Shown piece after piece: positions 14,887 to 26,374 of a stretch of 64,000 bases of DNA. Every line of letters starts with the position of its first letter. Position 1 is the first letter of the stretch. Source of the stretch: Botryotinia globosa (lineage: Eukaryota > Ascomycota > Leotiomycetes > Helotiales > Sclerotiniaceae); assembly GCA_014898425.1 (NCBI GenBank), contig RCSZ01000009.1, forward strand, positions 1,736,001-1,800,000, in the 5' to 3' direction. The position numbers were made by a program, and so were the translations under genes. The notes beneath the pieces were generated by a model. The model searched no databases and was not told the DNA's origin. It saw only the letters and a program-made list of their open reading frames with translations.

Positions 14887-16731
14887 TCTTCATCTCTATC
14901 TTGATCCTGTTGTCTACCTGTCTTGTATCACTTTCAGACTTCTTTGCGTCGAGAATTGTGAACGTTCGCCCATTGTATTGCATATTTTGTTATACTCTTT
15001 CTATTTGCAGATCAAAGCTTGTAGCAGGACATACGCTGATAGTGCGATGGTGTTCTAGAATGTTCACAGTGGTCATGGGTATCCTGCAGCTTTGGGCACA
15101 GGCTTTGGAACAACTGGGAGTGTAGCTGGGAGTATTCTTGCAAGAGAGTGTTCGATGGGACATTCCAGCATGGAAAATGGAGCAATGGAGGAAATAGGAG
15201 AAGAGCGAAGTGCATCACCAAACAAGCTTAGAAGATCAATGATATGGGACTCTCTATGGTCGATTGATCTTAGTTTGGAGAGAGGGAGAGGAGGAGGATT
15301 TTAATTACGGAAATGGGAAGAAGGAATTGTATGATACGAATATTGATTGATAAATGGCGAAGATTAATAACATGGCGTAACATGACATTGCAATTGGAAT
15401 CTGTAATGCGGGAGCGGGAGCATGGATGGATATGTACATCAATCAGAGTGAAGGATAAGATCATATAATATGCTGGAGCTAGAACTACTCATACACGATG
15501 CATCGGCGTGCTGAATGAGATGGGTCTGTAAATGGATACGGATGGACTTGAACAGTTATACATAATAGACCACATCACATTATCGGGCCCTAGCAACCGG
15601 GGAACCGAGAATGGAGAATGCGGAATGGGAAGGGACACTGGGAAACCGGAAAGAAATCGGAAGAAAGTATTTATGACTCTCGAGTCGGCACTTGTAGATA
15701 ATTTTCTCATTACATCACATCACATTGTATCGTATCATATCTATCACATATGCATCAGTATCTAGGTAATTATTTCCCATTCTTCATCCTCAACTTCTCA
15801 TCCTCAACTTCTCAACTCCAGCCTAAATCGGATACTTCCTCCCTATCTAGAATCGTACAAACAGTAAATCAAATAATCAATCCACTCCGTCTTCAACATA
15901 TCAAACTTTCATATCAAATTTCACTTGGTAGTGCCTGCAAAAACCAAATGTCAAATATAGGATTGTCTACCTACCTAGATAGTTAGTATCTACCAGCCCA
16001 ACTGACTGGAGTATCCTACACAACTATAACTACAATTGCAACTACAACTGACTTCCAAGTAACCCCACTATAGCAATGCTCCCGAGTCGTGATTGATACT
16101 ATACATACATAGACAGATACATATAGTTGTATGTGTATGACATACCTACACGGGGCATTAGATATTAACAAATGATCCAACCAGCAACTGAGCTAGCAAT
16201 ATTGCACAGCCATGTTTCTATTCTTCTTGTCCCATATAGCCAATCTCTTTATACGCGCTGTGTTTTCTCTTCTGTCAAAGTAGGAACCGAATTGGAGATC
16301 CGTAGCCCTATGTTCATGGATAGCTTTAATCACAGTTGAGGATTATTAGAGAGGGATCAAGACGACTTAGTATTCAGAGAAATTCAAAATCACTTATACA
16401 ATCACTTATACAATCACAACCACAATCATAACGAAACATATCCACTGTGAACATACAATGTATATTCTACCCAAGCACAAATATGCTCTAATGTCAAGGC
16501 AAAAGGCCGACCTCTACTACTTGACCATGGTTGAAGAGCCAAGTAACGCCCGCTTTATAAAATTCATCCATAAACCCTTTATGTTGAAACTTTTCCCTTG
16601 TATATCCCCTTTATATGCCGTTGAAGGTCAAAATGCTTTTCCCCGGTATCATTGCAATCATTACTCATGTTGAAAGATTTTACCCACAGCTCGCCTGTAA
16701 ACAAACAAATGAAAACCCATATAAACATAAT
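14887..16731. other. convergent intergenic region ATG11/SAH1
   Basis: About 1.85 kb between two convergent stops. It holds both 3' UTRs and AT-rich sequence with scattered short repeats. Small frames on both strands show no recognisable protein features. Confidence 0.55.
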
Positions 16732-18195
16732 CTAGTATCTGTAGATCTCAGCCTTGAATGGTCCCTCAACCTCAAGTCCAAGATACTCAGCTTGAACTGG
16801 GGTCAATTTGGACAACTCGGCGTTGACGTGTGCCAAATGGAGCTTGGCAACGGTCTCATCCAAGATCTTTGGGAGAACGTAGACACCAACCTCGAGCTTT
16901 TGGGTCTTGCCGAACTCGACATACTTTTGACCGAAAGCCTCATCCTCGCACTTGAACAACATGATTTGAGCAAGGACTTGGTTGGTGAAGGAGCAGGACA
17001 TGACGAAGGAAGAGTGACCGGTAGCACATCCCAAGTTAACGAGACGACCCTCAGCAAGGAGGATGATGTGACGACCGTTCTTCATGAGGTATCTGTCGAC
17101 TTGGGGCTTGATGTTTTGAACGCTGGCAGCGTTTGCCTTCAACCAGGCAACGTCAATCTCAATATCGAAGTGACCAATGTTGCAGACGATAGCGTCGTTT
17201 GGCATGGCCTCGAAGTGCTCACCAGTCAAGATGTCTCTGCATCCAGTGGTGGTAACGAAGATTTGACCTTGGGAAGCGGCCTTCTCCATTGGCATGACTT
17301 GGTATCCGGAAACGGCAGCTTGGAGAGCGTTGATAGGATCAATCTCAGTGACAATGACACGAGCACCCATTCCGTGGAGAGCCATAGCACAACCCTTTCC
17401 GACATCACCGAAACCGGCGACAACGGCAACCTTACCAGCAATCATGACATCGGTGGCACGCTTGATACCATCGACCAAAGATTCACGGCATCCGTACAAG
17501 TTGTCGAACTTTGACTTGGTGACGGAGTCGTTAACGTTGATAGCTGGGACAAGGAGACCCTTGTTCTTCAACATCTTGTACAAGTGGTGAACACCAGTGG
17601 TGGTCTCCTCAGAAACACCGTAGCAGTCCTTCAACATCTCTGGGTATTTGTTGTGTACGAGTTGAGTAAGATCTCCACCGTCATCGAGGATCAAGTTCAA
17701 GCTCTTGCCATCCTTGAAGGAAACGAGTTGTTGTTCCAGACACCAGTTGTATTCCTCCTCGGTCTCACCCTTCCAGGCAAAGACTGGGACACCGGCGGCA
17801 GCAATAGCAGCAGCGGCATGGTCTTGGGTGGAGAAAATGTTGCATGATGACCAGGTAACCTCAGCTCCGAGGAATGTGAGGGTCTCAATCAAGACAGCAG
17901 TTTGGATAGTCATGTGTAACTATGATAGCTTCGTTAGTCTTCGATTCAGATTGATAGAGCAAGAGAATACATACACATCCAGCAATACGGGCACCCTTCA
18001 AAGGTTGATCGGCAGCGTACTTCTCACGAGTGGCCATCAAACCTGGCATCTCATTCTCAGCGAGCTCAATTTCCTTGCGACCGAAGGCAGCAAGACTGAG
18101 GTCAGCGACCTGTAAGTATTCAAATTAGCATAAGGGAATCAGCAATTCATAATGGGAGCTTTATTTACCTTGAACTTGGATGCTGGGGCAGACAT
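16732..18195 (-). CDS. SAH1: Adenosylhomocysteinase (S-adenosyl-L-homocysteine hydrolase)
   Basis: Three exons: 18195..18169, 18109..17975 and 17919..16732, giving 449 aa, the usual family length. The start reads [20 protein letters not shown], and exon 2 joins exon 3 as [23 protein letters not shown]-binding signature [10 protein letters not shown] and family blocks FNIFSTQD-like [26 protein letters not shown] and [11 protein letters not shown] are all present. The C-terminus is EIYRY. The enzyme reversibly hydrolyses S-adenosylhomocysteine to adenosine and homocysteine, which keeps methylation reactions running. Codon use is strongly biased to C-ending codons on the coding strand, as expected of a highly expressed gene. 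A 5' UTR intron is likely (18322..18234). Confidence 0.98.
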
Positions 18196-18233
18196 TTTTG
18201 GTGAGGGAAAGATGATATTGAGGGAGATAGATA

Positions 18234-18322
18234 CTGAAAGATAAGAAAGAGTCAATACAAAGTTTCCAGAGTGTAAAAGAATGAGTGCGAAGATTGGGAT
18301 AGAGATGCCTTTTAATACTTAC
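18234..18322 (-). other. probable 5' UTR intron of SAH1
   Basis: On the minus strand a GTAAGT donor at 18322..18317 is followed by a pyrimidine-rich stretch and a TTTCAG acceptor ending at 18234, 38 bp before the SAH1 start codon. The length (89 bp) fits the introns of this genome. This is inference without transcript data. Confidence 0.55.
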
Positions 18323-19294
18323 ATTTGTTTTTAAGGGCGGAGCTAACAAGAAGAGGCGAGGTAGAGAGTAGAGAAGAAGAGATGAAATGGGAGGATAAAC
18401 AGAAAAACTTCGGGGGCCGACGCTTCAACTAGTGATGGAGGGGTGAGAAGAAGGAAAATTCAGCGCTAATCCCAATGAGGTTAGATACATGATCCCTGAG
18501 TACCAAAACCCAACAATAGGAAACGTTTGACAAAGAGATAGACATTAGATAGACATTATTGGATTTACATTTGAACAACAAAGTAGATGAACTGTACTCG
18601 TATCTAACATACAATCACTTGTAGTATTGAATGCCTACATTAATAATGAAAAAAAAAGAGTACAGTAGATTCTCTTCAATAAGTGAATGACCCTTATTAT
18701 CACAGAGTATATACTTTGCTGGCTAGATCTTCTGGCTCCAGCTACCTAGGTGGTTAGAGGATCTAGCCGACCACCGTCGCTTCGGGAGTACAGTAGGCCA
18801 ACACTCTGTGAAAGATATGTAAGTCTTACATACTCCGTACGTAGTCGACAAGCAGATGGAAATCCTTCGCTTGTCAGTCAAACCTGCATATAGGTAGTAG
18901 CTACTCCTCGCATCTCATACATATGATCGTTCAGTGAGGTGAGTGATGTGAGCAAAGTGAAGTGAAGTGAAGTGATAACTAAGTACAAGATTCAGGGTCA
19001 ACTTCAGCATGGAATTTAAATTAGACATGTGGGTATCACTGATAGCAAATAGTAAAGTGGGTGGACAATATCAAAAGTCCGTGTATTTTCGGAGGAATAT
19101 ACGAGATATCTATACATCCATAAGAGAAAAAGAGTTCTCAAGGTGTTGTCTATCGTTCCTTTTTTGATCATGAATATGATCCCACATATTGACATATCCC
19201 TCTGAACGCCATGCCCATGCAAGAAATCCCTCATAAGTGCCCTAGCTAGCAACCTTAACGTCCCTACTACCAGCTGCATTACATACGTTTCTTT
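18323..19294. other. intergenic upstream of SAH1
   Basis: Promoter side of SAH1 and 3' side of eIF3h. It includes a CTACCTAGG motif at 18,742-18,750 and a small AGTGA repeat near 18,958-18,975. No gene is evident. Confidence 0.5.
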
Positions 19295-20503
19295 TTAGTT
19301 TTGTTCTGGTAAGAGGTTGCTCTTTACTGCAAACATCTTTCCGGTGATGCTAGCAGTGAATCCGTCCACCTGTCTTGAATATTGCTCAACTTGTCGTGCG
19401 TTCAACATGCCCTCCAATCTGCTTGGTTCTGTTGGGAGCTTGAAGAGTCTTTCCCACTCATCCTCAGGTAGAGGTGCGAGTTTCTGGGTAGCTCTAGTGG
19501 CATTCTCCGCTGTACGCTTTGCCTTCCATGCTGTGACCTTGGCTTGCTCACGGGTCAATTGTCTTTGGAAGTATTGGAAGTTGTTGAGCTCAGTGTAATG
19601 AGTTTCTATGCTATCCAAAAGCATATCACAGGTTCGCTCCAAGTAAGGATCAATGGACAAGTCCAAGGATTCCATGTTAGGATAAAGAGGAGTTGGGGGT
19701 GTGTTTCGGTTGAGGTCTGCGAAACTTGCGGGGAATTCAAGATCCTTCTTTGGTAATTCGGCTGGCATTTGGTGCAAGAAAGAGGTCAAGAGATGGGAGT
19801 TGTGGACGATGATAGGTAATTCGACCAAGATGTCTTTGTATGTGAGCTTCGACTTTTGCATGCTATCGTCTTGTCAGTATTGGCGTTGTAATGGCATATC
19901 TTATGAACGTACTTCTCAGTGGTGAATTTGCCCTCCTTGTACGCGGCCATGAAGGTTGGGGAGAGTCTGAAAGCGCGTAGACTCAAAGCACCTTGGGAAC
20001 TTCTGCTGACATCGTGAACAAGCGCGACAGTTCTCTCATTTGGTTCCTTTTGGTAGAAGAATTGGTTTTCGATCAGGCTAGTGTTGATGAAATTTCCCAT
20101 GTTTGCACTCGTGTACCATCCGACGTTGTTTGCATCGACATTGACTTCCTTCAGCATTTTGATCATCTCACTCTGGTAAACGACGTTGGCTTTCGATCTT
20201 GGAGCTGCAGCAGCGATGTTCGAGGCGGCCATGTGGTCATTTGGGTGGGAATCCGAGGCAGCAACGTCCGTCGTGGGGAATGGGAAGGAGTTTGTGATTT
20301 GAAGAGTTCCGTTTGAGTCCATACCAACGATCGATCCAGTAGCTGTGGTTGGGTAGGTTGCGGCACAAGCCTTTACAATCTTCATAACAACCTACATATA
20401 CTATTAGCCACAATTTTCGATGTCTTGCTTGTGATATAATCCATACCAATGCCTCAACTTGTACTGAGTGCAAAGGCACCTCTTTGCTAGCAATATCCGC
20501 CAT
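19295..20503 (-). CDS. EIF3H: Translation initiation factor eIF3 subunit H
   Basis: Three exons: 20503..20447, 20391..19913 and 19862..19295, giving 367 aa with introns of 55 and 50 bp. The spliced N-terminus [19 protein letters not shown] then [14 protein letters not shown] begins an MPN domain. It continues with [21 protein letters not shown] and [16 protein letters not shown], the core of the eIF3h MPN domain. The zinc-binding JAMM residues of deubiquitinases are not evident, as expected for this non-catalytic subunit. The C-terminal half is mainly helical ([20 protein letters not shown]). The protein is part of the cytoplasmic eIF3 complex that recruits mRNA to the 40S ribosome. Confidence 0.96.
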
Positions 20504-21064
20504 GATGAAATAGGATACAAATTCGTGAACGTTCGATTACGAATAATTACTGGCAGTATTTCGATAGGGTCTGGCGCAAATTCGAAGAGTTCCGCGTCCA
20601 GTAGTCGTTGTCGCAAAAAGGTGGGTTATTTTTTGAGGATGGATTCTATTCATTTGTGTGCGAAGCCTTGGCGTTTTTTTACACTAGCGATGACGGGAAT
20701 CTTTAACCCCGCGCGAATCTTCTTCTTTCAACACAACACAATATTGTTTTTGTTCATCAATGATCTATTCAACTTCTATTCTCACATAGTGAATACAGTC
20801 TCGAGGCATCCGAATACCTACATTTAATACAGACTGCAATTATCACACGGAATGCTAAAATATGAGTGTTTCGGGTAACCTTGAACGATTTTCGTCTCTT
20901 AATTATGTCTATTCTATTGTGGTATCATAAAAACAGGCAAACTTCTAGGTAGTTTATAAAATCATGGTAACTCCTTCTACGTCGTCGAATTCAAGTCCGA
21001 TATTCATCCAATCGACCTGGAGGGAAACTTGGTATCAGACTACTTCAGATAGGATATATCATTT
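20504..21064. other. intergenic upstream of EIF3H
   Basis: 561 bp with the EIF3H promoter and the 3' UTR of the UPF0643 gene. I see no gene in it. Confidence 0.55.
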
Positions 21065-21921
21065 TTAGTCGACCCATTGTTCAATCTCCCATCCTTTCAT
21101 ATCGTCCTTCACTAGGAGCCTTAATCGTTCGACTACAAGATTTAATCAGCATCTGCAACATGAACAACAGTAATAGGATCGAGCTTACTTTTCCATTCCG
21201 TATACATATGCCTGGCTGCGTTGGCTGCGACTCGATGGTGTGGACCCACGCTACCAATTTTAGCATCTCGTGAATTACGCCAAACGCAAGTTGCAAGATT
21301 TCGTCCGTTCTTGTCAGGTACTCCGAACCAGTACCTACAGGCTGTCAGTTTATCTGCTGTGTACATGGGATTTCTTATCCTACTTGAGAAATCCTCCACT
21401 TTCGGTCGCCTCAGCGTGGGCAGCTTTGTCAAGAGCACCAAGGTCAGAGTAATGAGCGACAGTTTCCGGTGGGACTTGAGATCTGAAAACCACAATGTAA
21501 AAAAATTCCTCTTTCCAGGTGTAATTGGAGGCTTTCGCCAGCTCTCGAAGAGAATCTATGACTTCTTGCCACTAAAGCAAGTTTGGTTAGTGAACCTGAA
21601 ATTTCAAGACTCAAGTCAGAATGTTGGGGAGCTTACATTGAAAGTCTCAATGTATGGCGCAGTTGCATAATCTTCTCTCAGACATTTCAATCCAACAAGC
21701 GCTCTAGCAAGCAATTGATTTGGCGTATCCAAGGTATCGAGATCTAGTAGATGAGGTTTTTCGTCGTATGGACTGACCACCAAGTATCTATCCTCATTCA
21801 AGCTATCATTTTTGCTGCTTGAAACAGGATGTTTCAGCTCAGTTGAAGATTCGAGTGCATTGGAAATCTCGTGGCGTTCAAGATTGTTGAAAGGTAGAGT
21901 AGGAGATGTAACAACGGCCAT
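21065..21921 (-). CDS. UPF0643 family protein (uncharacterised)
   Basis: Four exons: 21921..21637, 21571..21384, 21334..21189 and 21132..21065, giving 228 aa. The introns (65, 49, 56 bp) are all GT-AG. The longer open frame starting at 22149 runs upstream of MAVVTSPTLPF, which I take as the start because the upstream part is not protein-like. Conserved blocks include YTWKEEFFYIVVFRSQVPPE, AHAEATESGGFLKYWFG, NLATCVWRNSRDA and a short last exon coding IERLRLLVKDDMKGWEIEQW. These match my memory of the fungal UPF0643 family (S. pombe PB2B2.08 type). The layout resembles GNAT acetyltransferase folds, but no activity can be assigned from sequence. Confidence 0.85.
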
Positions 21922-23380
21922 GATGTATGGAAGTATCGAAATCGTAGGTCTGGTCAATTTTAGGGAATTGTATAGGAAGAGGAGGTGAGACCGAAAAAGA
22001 TGTTTTGATGATTGAAGAAATGGATCGATATCTTCCAGACTATACTGGAACGAAGCTATGGGAAAGTCAAAGATATAAGAATTGGAAGGGAAAGATGAGT
22101 CGAGGAAGGAGCGTCCAGGACGCAATTGCCCAAAAAGATACCACGACATGGTTTTGGATCAACAATATTCTACATTTAACATTTTTTGCGGGGGGGGGGG
22201 GGGTGTCGACCGTTAAATGACTCAGGATGGTACGAAACATAGTCCCTATTGCGCCATACTCGGGTGTTGAAGATAATCACGCCTTTCTTTGTTTCGATTG
22301 TAAAATCAGGGGAATCAAAAATAGCCCTATAGGGAAACAAAGATATCCATACCAACATTACATGCCGGCATCAAAGACTTCATCATTTCATGGCATTATA
22401 AATGAAACTTTATTTTTGGAGCCTCATGTATATCTCGTACTAACTTGAAAGTTCTGACACCAACAGCTGGAGTGAATTGTAACTAAAACCTACTACATAC
22501 AATCAGACTTATCCGAGTTGCCAATTCTTCAGTACATATCTCGATCAAAGTTTTGGTACCTTGCATTAAACTCTATCTGCCCGTTCTACTTGGTTAGAGA
22601 AGATTTAGAGTTCCAGAGATTACTCAGACCTGGAACGTTTGGTCTTCCAATGACTGGTAATTGATACTCATTGAGCAAAGTGTTTCGTTTGAATTCATCT
22701 TCAATCCACTAGCACCATTTTCAATCGAATCTTGGATCGCTTCTTCTCGGTGATGATGAGATGGAGATTCATTCGAAGTTTTGTGTCGCCAGACTCAATT
22801 ATACTTCCTTGTGCACGTTTCAACATCTTTGACACTTCTCCGTTTGACTCGACCGGAATGATTCGCCTATGCAGAGTTTGAATAGACGTCCATCCTCTTT
22901 GCAACAAGATCCGCTTCATTTCTATAGTTTGCTTGGTCTACATTTACAGATTTCCTTCAAGTCACTGTTACTACTGTCACTATCCATAGCTCAGCATATG
23001 AGCCTACTGATGACCATTACTACTGTCGATAGCTGAAAATTCCATCGAACCAATAAATTGCTTCTAATTCCGCGCAAAAGTGAAAGCCATATTGTGTGTT
23101 GATATCTTGTATGATTGTTTCCATCAAGTCGAAAATCGGATAAGCTTGGCGATATTCGAATATTGACAGCGCACGCACATGAGAAAGGGACACCGGGGGG
23201 AGTCATGGACCGCAGAACTCTGATTGTCCACGTGGAATTAAATATAATCGTGCGTGTAGTCTTTTCGTCCCATCATCATCTTATCATACAGATACCCAAG
23301 GGACTCTGTCAAAAATACCTGTGGCATTGTAGACGTAGTGGGGCCACTACCCCCAGATTCATGAACCTCCTTCTTAAACT
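21922..23380. other. intergenic between UPF0643 gene and carrier gene
   Basis: About 1.46 kb. A run of about a dozen G lies at 22,191-22,202, about 270 bp upstream of the UPF0643 start. A 72-codon minus-strand frame (22919..22701, basic, MKRILLQRGWTSIQTLHRRI) could be a small gene or a remnant; I cannot support it further. Confidence 0.45.
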
Positions 23381-24577
23381 TTAGGCTCCCCGTCGATCTC
23401 CCAGCCATACTTTTCCACTTTCATAAGATGCCAAATAGAGGCCGCTACCCAATGCTGTCCAGCCGGCTCTTAAAAGAGCACCTCGAAACAATCCTTTCAT
23501 TCCAGCTTCCGCAATAACTTCTCGAGCGATAGTGAGACTGCCCTTTCTCTTCCCTCCAAGATTGTCAATGGATTGACCTCTCTTCTTGGCTTCCTCTATC
23601 TTCTTCTTTGCCTCACTCTCAGAGTTTTCTCCCGATGCTGCAAGCATGATCCGGGTCTTCACTACGTCGACGGGTGTTGTGATTACAGCTGCAATAGATC
23701 CGGCACTTCCGGCACTAACTGCTGTTATTGTTGCAGTCTCGAGCAACGAACCGGTCATAGTCCCATCTTGCCTCCGGTAGTTTTTAATCGACTCTTTCAT
23801 GTGCTCGAACATAGGAAATTGCATTGCGGTGAACGGTAGATTCCGGGCAGCTAATGCCGTGTATCCTGTGAACAATTGCGAAGGCCTTTTGAATTTCTTC
23901 AATGCCTGCATAGTAACAGAAGCCCCAGAGGTTGAGGAGTGGGCTGGTCGACGAATCATCTGTGCATTTTGTTTCAATACCTCCGCAGGAGTCAATATAA
24001 AGCATGATACCAGTTCAGCTACCGCCGAAGCTGCGCTGTGCACAAAAGGTTGGGGTATCAGTGGAGTGTTGTTGCTACCGAAGCTTGTATTTGCTTTGGT
24101 GAGAACAGATTTGATTCCTTCATACGTGGTGAAAAATGCTCCTGCTGCGAAACATTAATATTGAGCTAGATTCAAAAACTTGGGAGCACATGCATGAAGG
24201 TATGGTCACCAGAATTACAGGTCCGACTCCTTGATATAAACCTCGAAATAGTAAACCACGATTGATGGCTTGTTTCGATGCATCAAAGTAGATCTTTTTA
24301 TAATCTGGACTTTGGAATCGGGTCTTAAGAGTATCCAAAGGGTATACTAGAAGGTCGACAGCTACTGCTGCAAACGCTCCCGCCTGCGAGTTGTGTTAAA
24401 AATGTGATCAAAACATTCCAAATCAGGAAGTGTGTATGAAGCATGAAAGACAGCACAGTGTCCCCCGATGAAATCAAAAAGTCGACAACTTGAAAGTCCT
24501 TGGTGCTTTATTCATCGCTGCTGTTGGTATTCGGTTTACCTTTCCCCTTGGCTCACCGGTAGCCAATTAGAAGCCAT
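23381..24577 (-). CDS. Mitochondrial carrier (SLC25), SAM-carrier-like
   Basis: The best model has three exons: 24577..24557, 24383..24194 and 24144..23381, giving 324 aa. The three carrier repeats show PLDTLKTR, PAEVLKQNAQ and PVDVVKTR, each with hydrophobic segments, so the protein should sit in the mitochondrial inner membrane. The PAEV(L/I)KQ second motif is like Pet8-type S-adenosylmethionine carriers; substrate is inference. Exon 2 to exon 3 requires a GC-AG intron (24193..24145, donor GCATGT) that restores TIPSSGAFFTTYEG. Exon 1 (MASNWLP, GTGAGC donor, 173-bp intron) is the weakest part and another start may exist. The gene is divergent from MIX23, another mitochondrial gene. Confidence 0.85.
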
Positions 24578-25011
24578 ATGGAGGGGTAATTTTCCCACGC
24601 AAACACTTGCTTGCTTTCGCTGCTACAAATTTTGATGAGCCAAACAAACTTACAAGAAGAACATCTGTATGTGAATTCGACATTTGAAATCATAATGAAG
24701 AAAATGAAAGACTTCAATAAGAAATGTTGGAAGAAAACGAGACATGGACCCCTCCAACCATCGTCATAGAAGGGAGCTTTGTCGGACGCTAAGATATGAT
24801 GTACACCGGTGGTATTGTAATCAAAAAGAAAGTCGAGCTCTCGCCTCAGCTTCGTTTGGCCACTCAGCACTGGGGCAAGAAAAATCAAATTTGCAGATCA
24901 ATCTCATACAACTAAACTTCCCTTTTCAATTTATTCATTTTCACACTGGCGAACTGGTTTTGGTCAACAACCTCTCGAGCTGAGGTTAGAAAGACAGCTC
25001 CCCGAGAGACA
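24578..25011. promoter_or_regulatory. shared divergent promoter region, carrier/MIX23
   Basis: 434 bp between the start codons of two genes with mitochondrial products. Co-regulation is possible but no motif proves it. Confidence 0.45.
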
Positions 25012-25652
25012 ATGGCGGAACCTGCTCCAGCACCACAAACATTAACTCCCCAGTTTTGTTTCTCAACAGTTGCGCTGAGAGGTATTTCATTGTATATTCT
25101 AATATTATGCACAAATAGGACTAATACTCTATAGATTTCCTTCGCATATCTCGCGCCTCAATTGACGATAGTATAATACAAAATCTCAATGCGCTCGTAA
25201 CACCTTCGAGGGAAGCGTTTGACCCCTCATCTACTTCGATCCGCAATCCTCGATCCCCTCATTCAAAACAAACATCTTCCACTGCATGTCAGAAATTTAA
25301 GGAATCAGTTTTATTTTCTTCGTGGCAGACGAGATCAGATGTGCTGAATTATTGCGCTTCGGTTGCTACGAGTCCGGACCCCGATGATCCAGATTTGCTG
25401 GAGAGACAGGTTGAAAATGCTAGGGATAGGGAGAGGGTGGTGAATGAGAGATTAGATCCTTATTCTGCGAGATTCTTCCCGAAAGAGGCGCGGACCGAGA
25501 GGTTGGCTGCTATTGTGAGGCAAGAAAGAGGGGTGGAAAATATTGTGAGGGCCAGGAGCTGGGGGTTAGTTAGGGAGAGATGTGGCGGAGATTCGGAGAG
25601 CTGGGAAGAAGCTATGGATCAGTGGAGGAAGAATAGGGAAAGACCTCAATGA
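25012..25652 (+). CDS. MIX23: MIX23/Cid2 family mitochondrial protein
   Basis: Two exons: 25012..25081 and 25135..25652, giving 195 aa. The intron is 53 bp, GT-AG, with a GACTAATAC branch region. The start reads MAEPAPAPQTLTPQFCFSTV and joins as ALRDFLRISRASIDDSI. Conserved blocks are NLNALVTPSR, CQKFKESVLFSSWQTRSDVL, NYCASVATSPDPDDPD and DERLDP-like NERLDPYSARFFP. The family is caffeine-induced death protein 2 in S. pombe and MIX23 (CCDC58) in others, an intermembrane-space protein linked to mitochondrial import. The cysteines FCFS and NYCAS are in the expected places. The commonly seen downstream frame starting at 25341 is only the C-terminal part. Confidence 0.9.
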
Positions 25653-26374
25653 GATGGTAGTGTGCATTTGGATGTTTGTGTGCAAGATTGCACAGAAGCG
25701 GGAGTTTTTGGATGGGTTCGGGAAATCATATACAGAGGACTAAATGGCTACTGATGGACATATCTGAGAAGCTTGTATGAGTGTATGAGAGGCAATAGAA
25801 AGAATCAACTCCACCTAATTTAAAGTATAACGCACGCATATATCACACCATTGCACGAGAGCAAAACACGGGATGCCTACCTAGCTGTTGGGAATCACAT
25901 AAATCACAAAAATCACACTAATCATACAAAATGCCTCAAATCTAGACACTTCCCAATGGTAACCCAAACACCAAATGGAGAAAGCAATTAGACTTGCATT
26001 ACATTGCACTAGTAATCTGTCTTAAATGTCTTGATACCATTTCAGTGAGAGCACAACATATTTGAAAGCGGATATGAAATTCGCCCGGAAAATAGCCGGA
26101 ACTTTCCACCATTGCAACCTCGAAAGTGCAGTAGAACTTAATAATACACAACCCCTCCAAACAACGCAACTTCCCAACAGAGCAGGAAAATTCCCACCTG
26201 TGAGACGGAACGTACAGTCTAGGACTTTTAAATTATTGTAAAGGACTTTGATACGACATCAAGACCATTTAAAAGGACACCAAAGCATTGTGAATCCTGA
26301 CGTCAGAATCACAGAACGATCTTTAACCCCCCACGCTGTTGAATAGCTTTTCTGGCAAACGCAATTGAGCAGTC
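25653..26374. other. intergenic between MIX23 and NAT1
   Basis: 722 bp, containing the MIX23 3' UTR and NAT1 promoter. A short run of imperfect CACAAATCACA units lies near 25,896-25,925. No gene is evident. Confidence 0.55.

Noticed and set aside
16615..17514. 299-codon plus-strand frame opposite SAH1
   Set aside because: It is antisense to the biased codons of SAH1; the sense strand encodes a complete enzyme.
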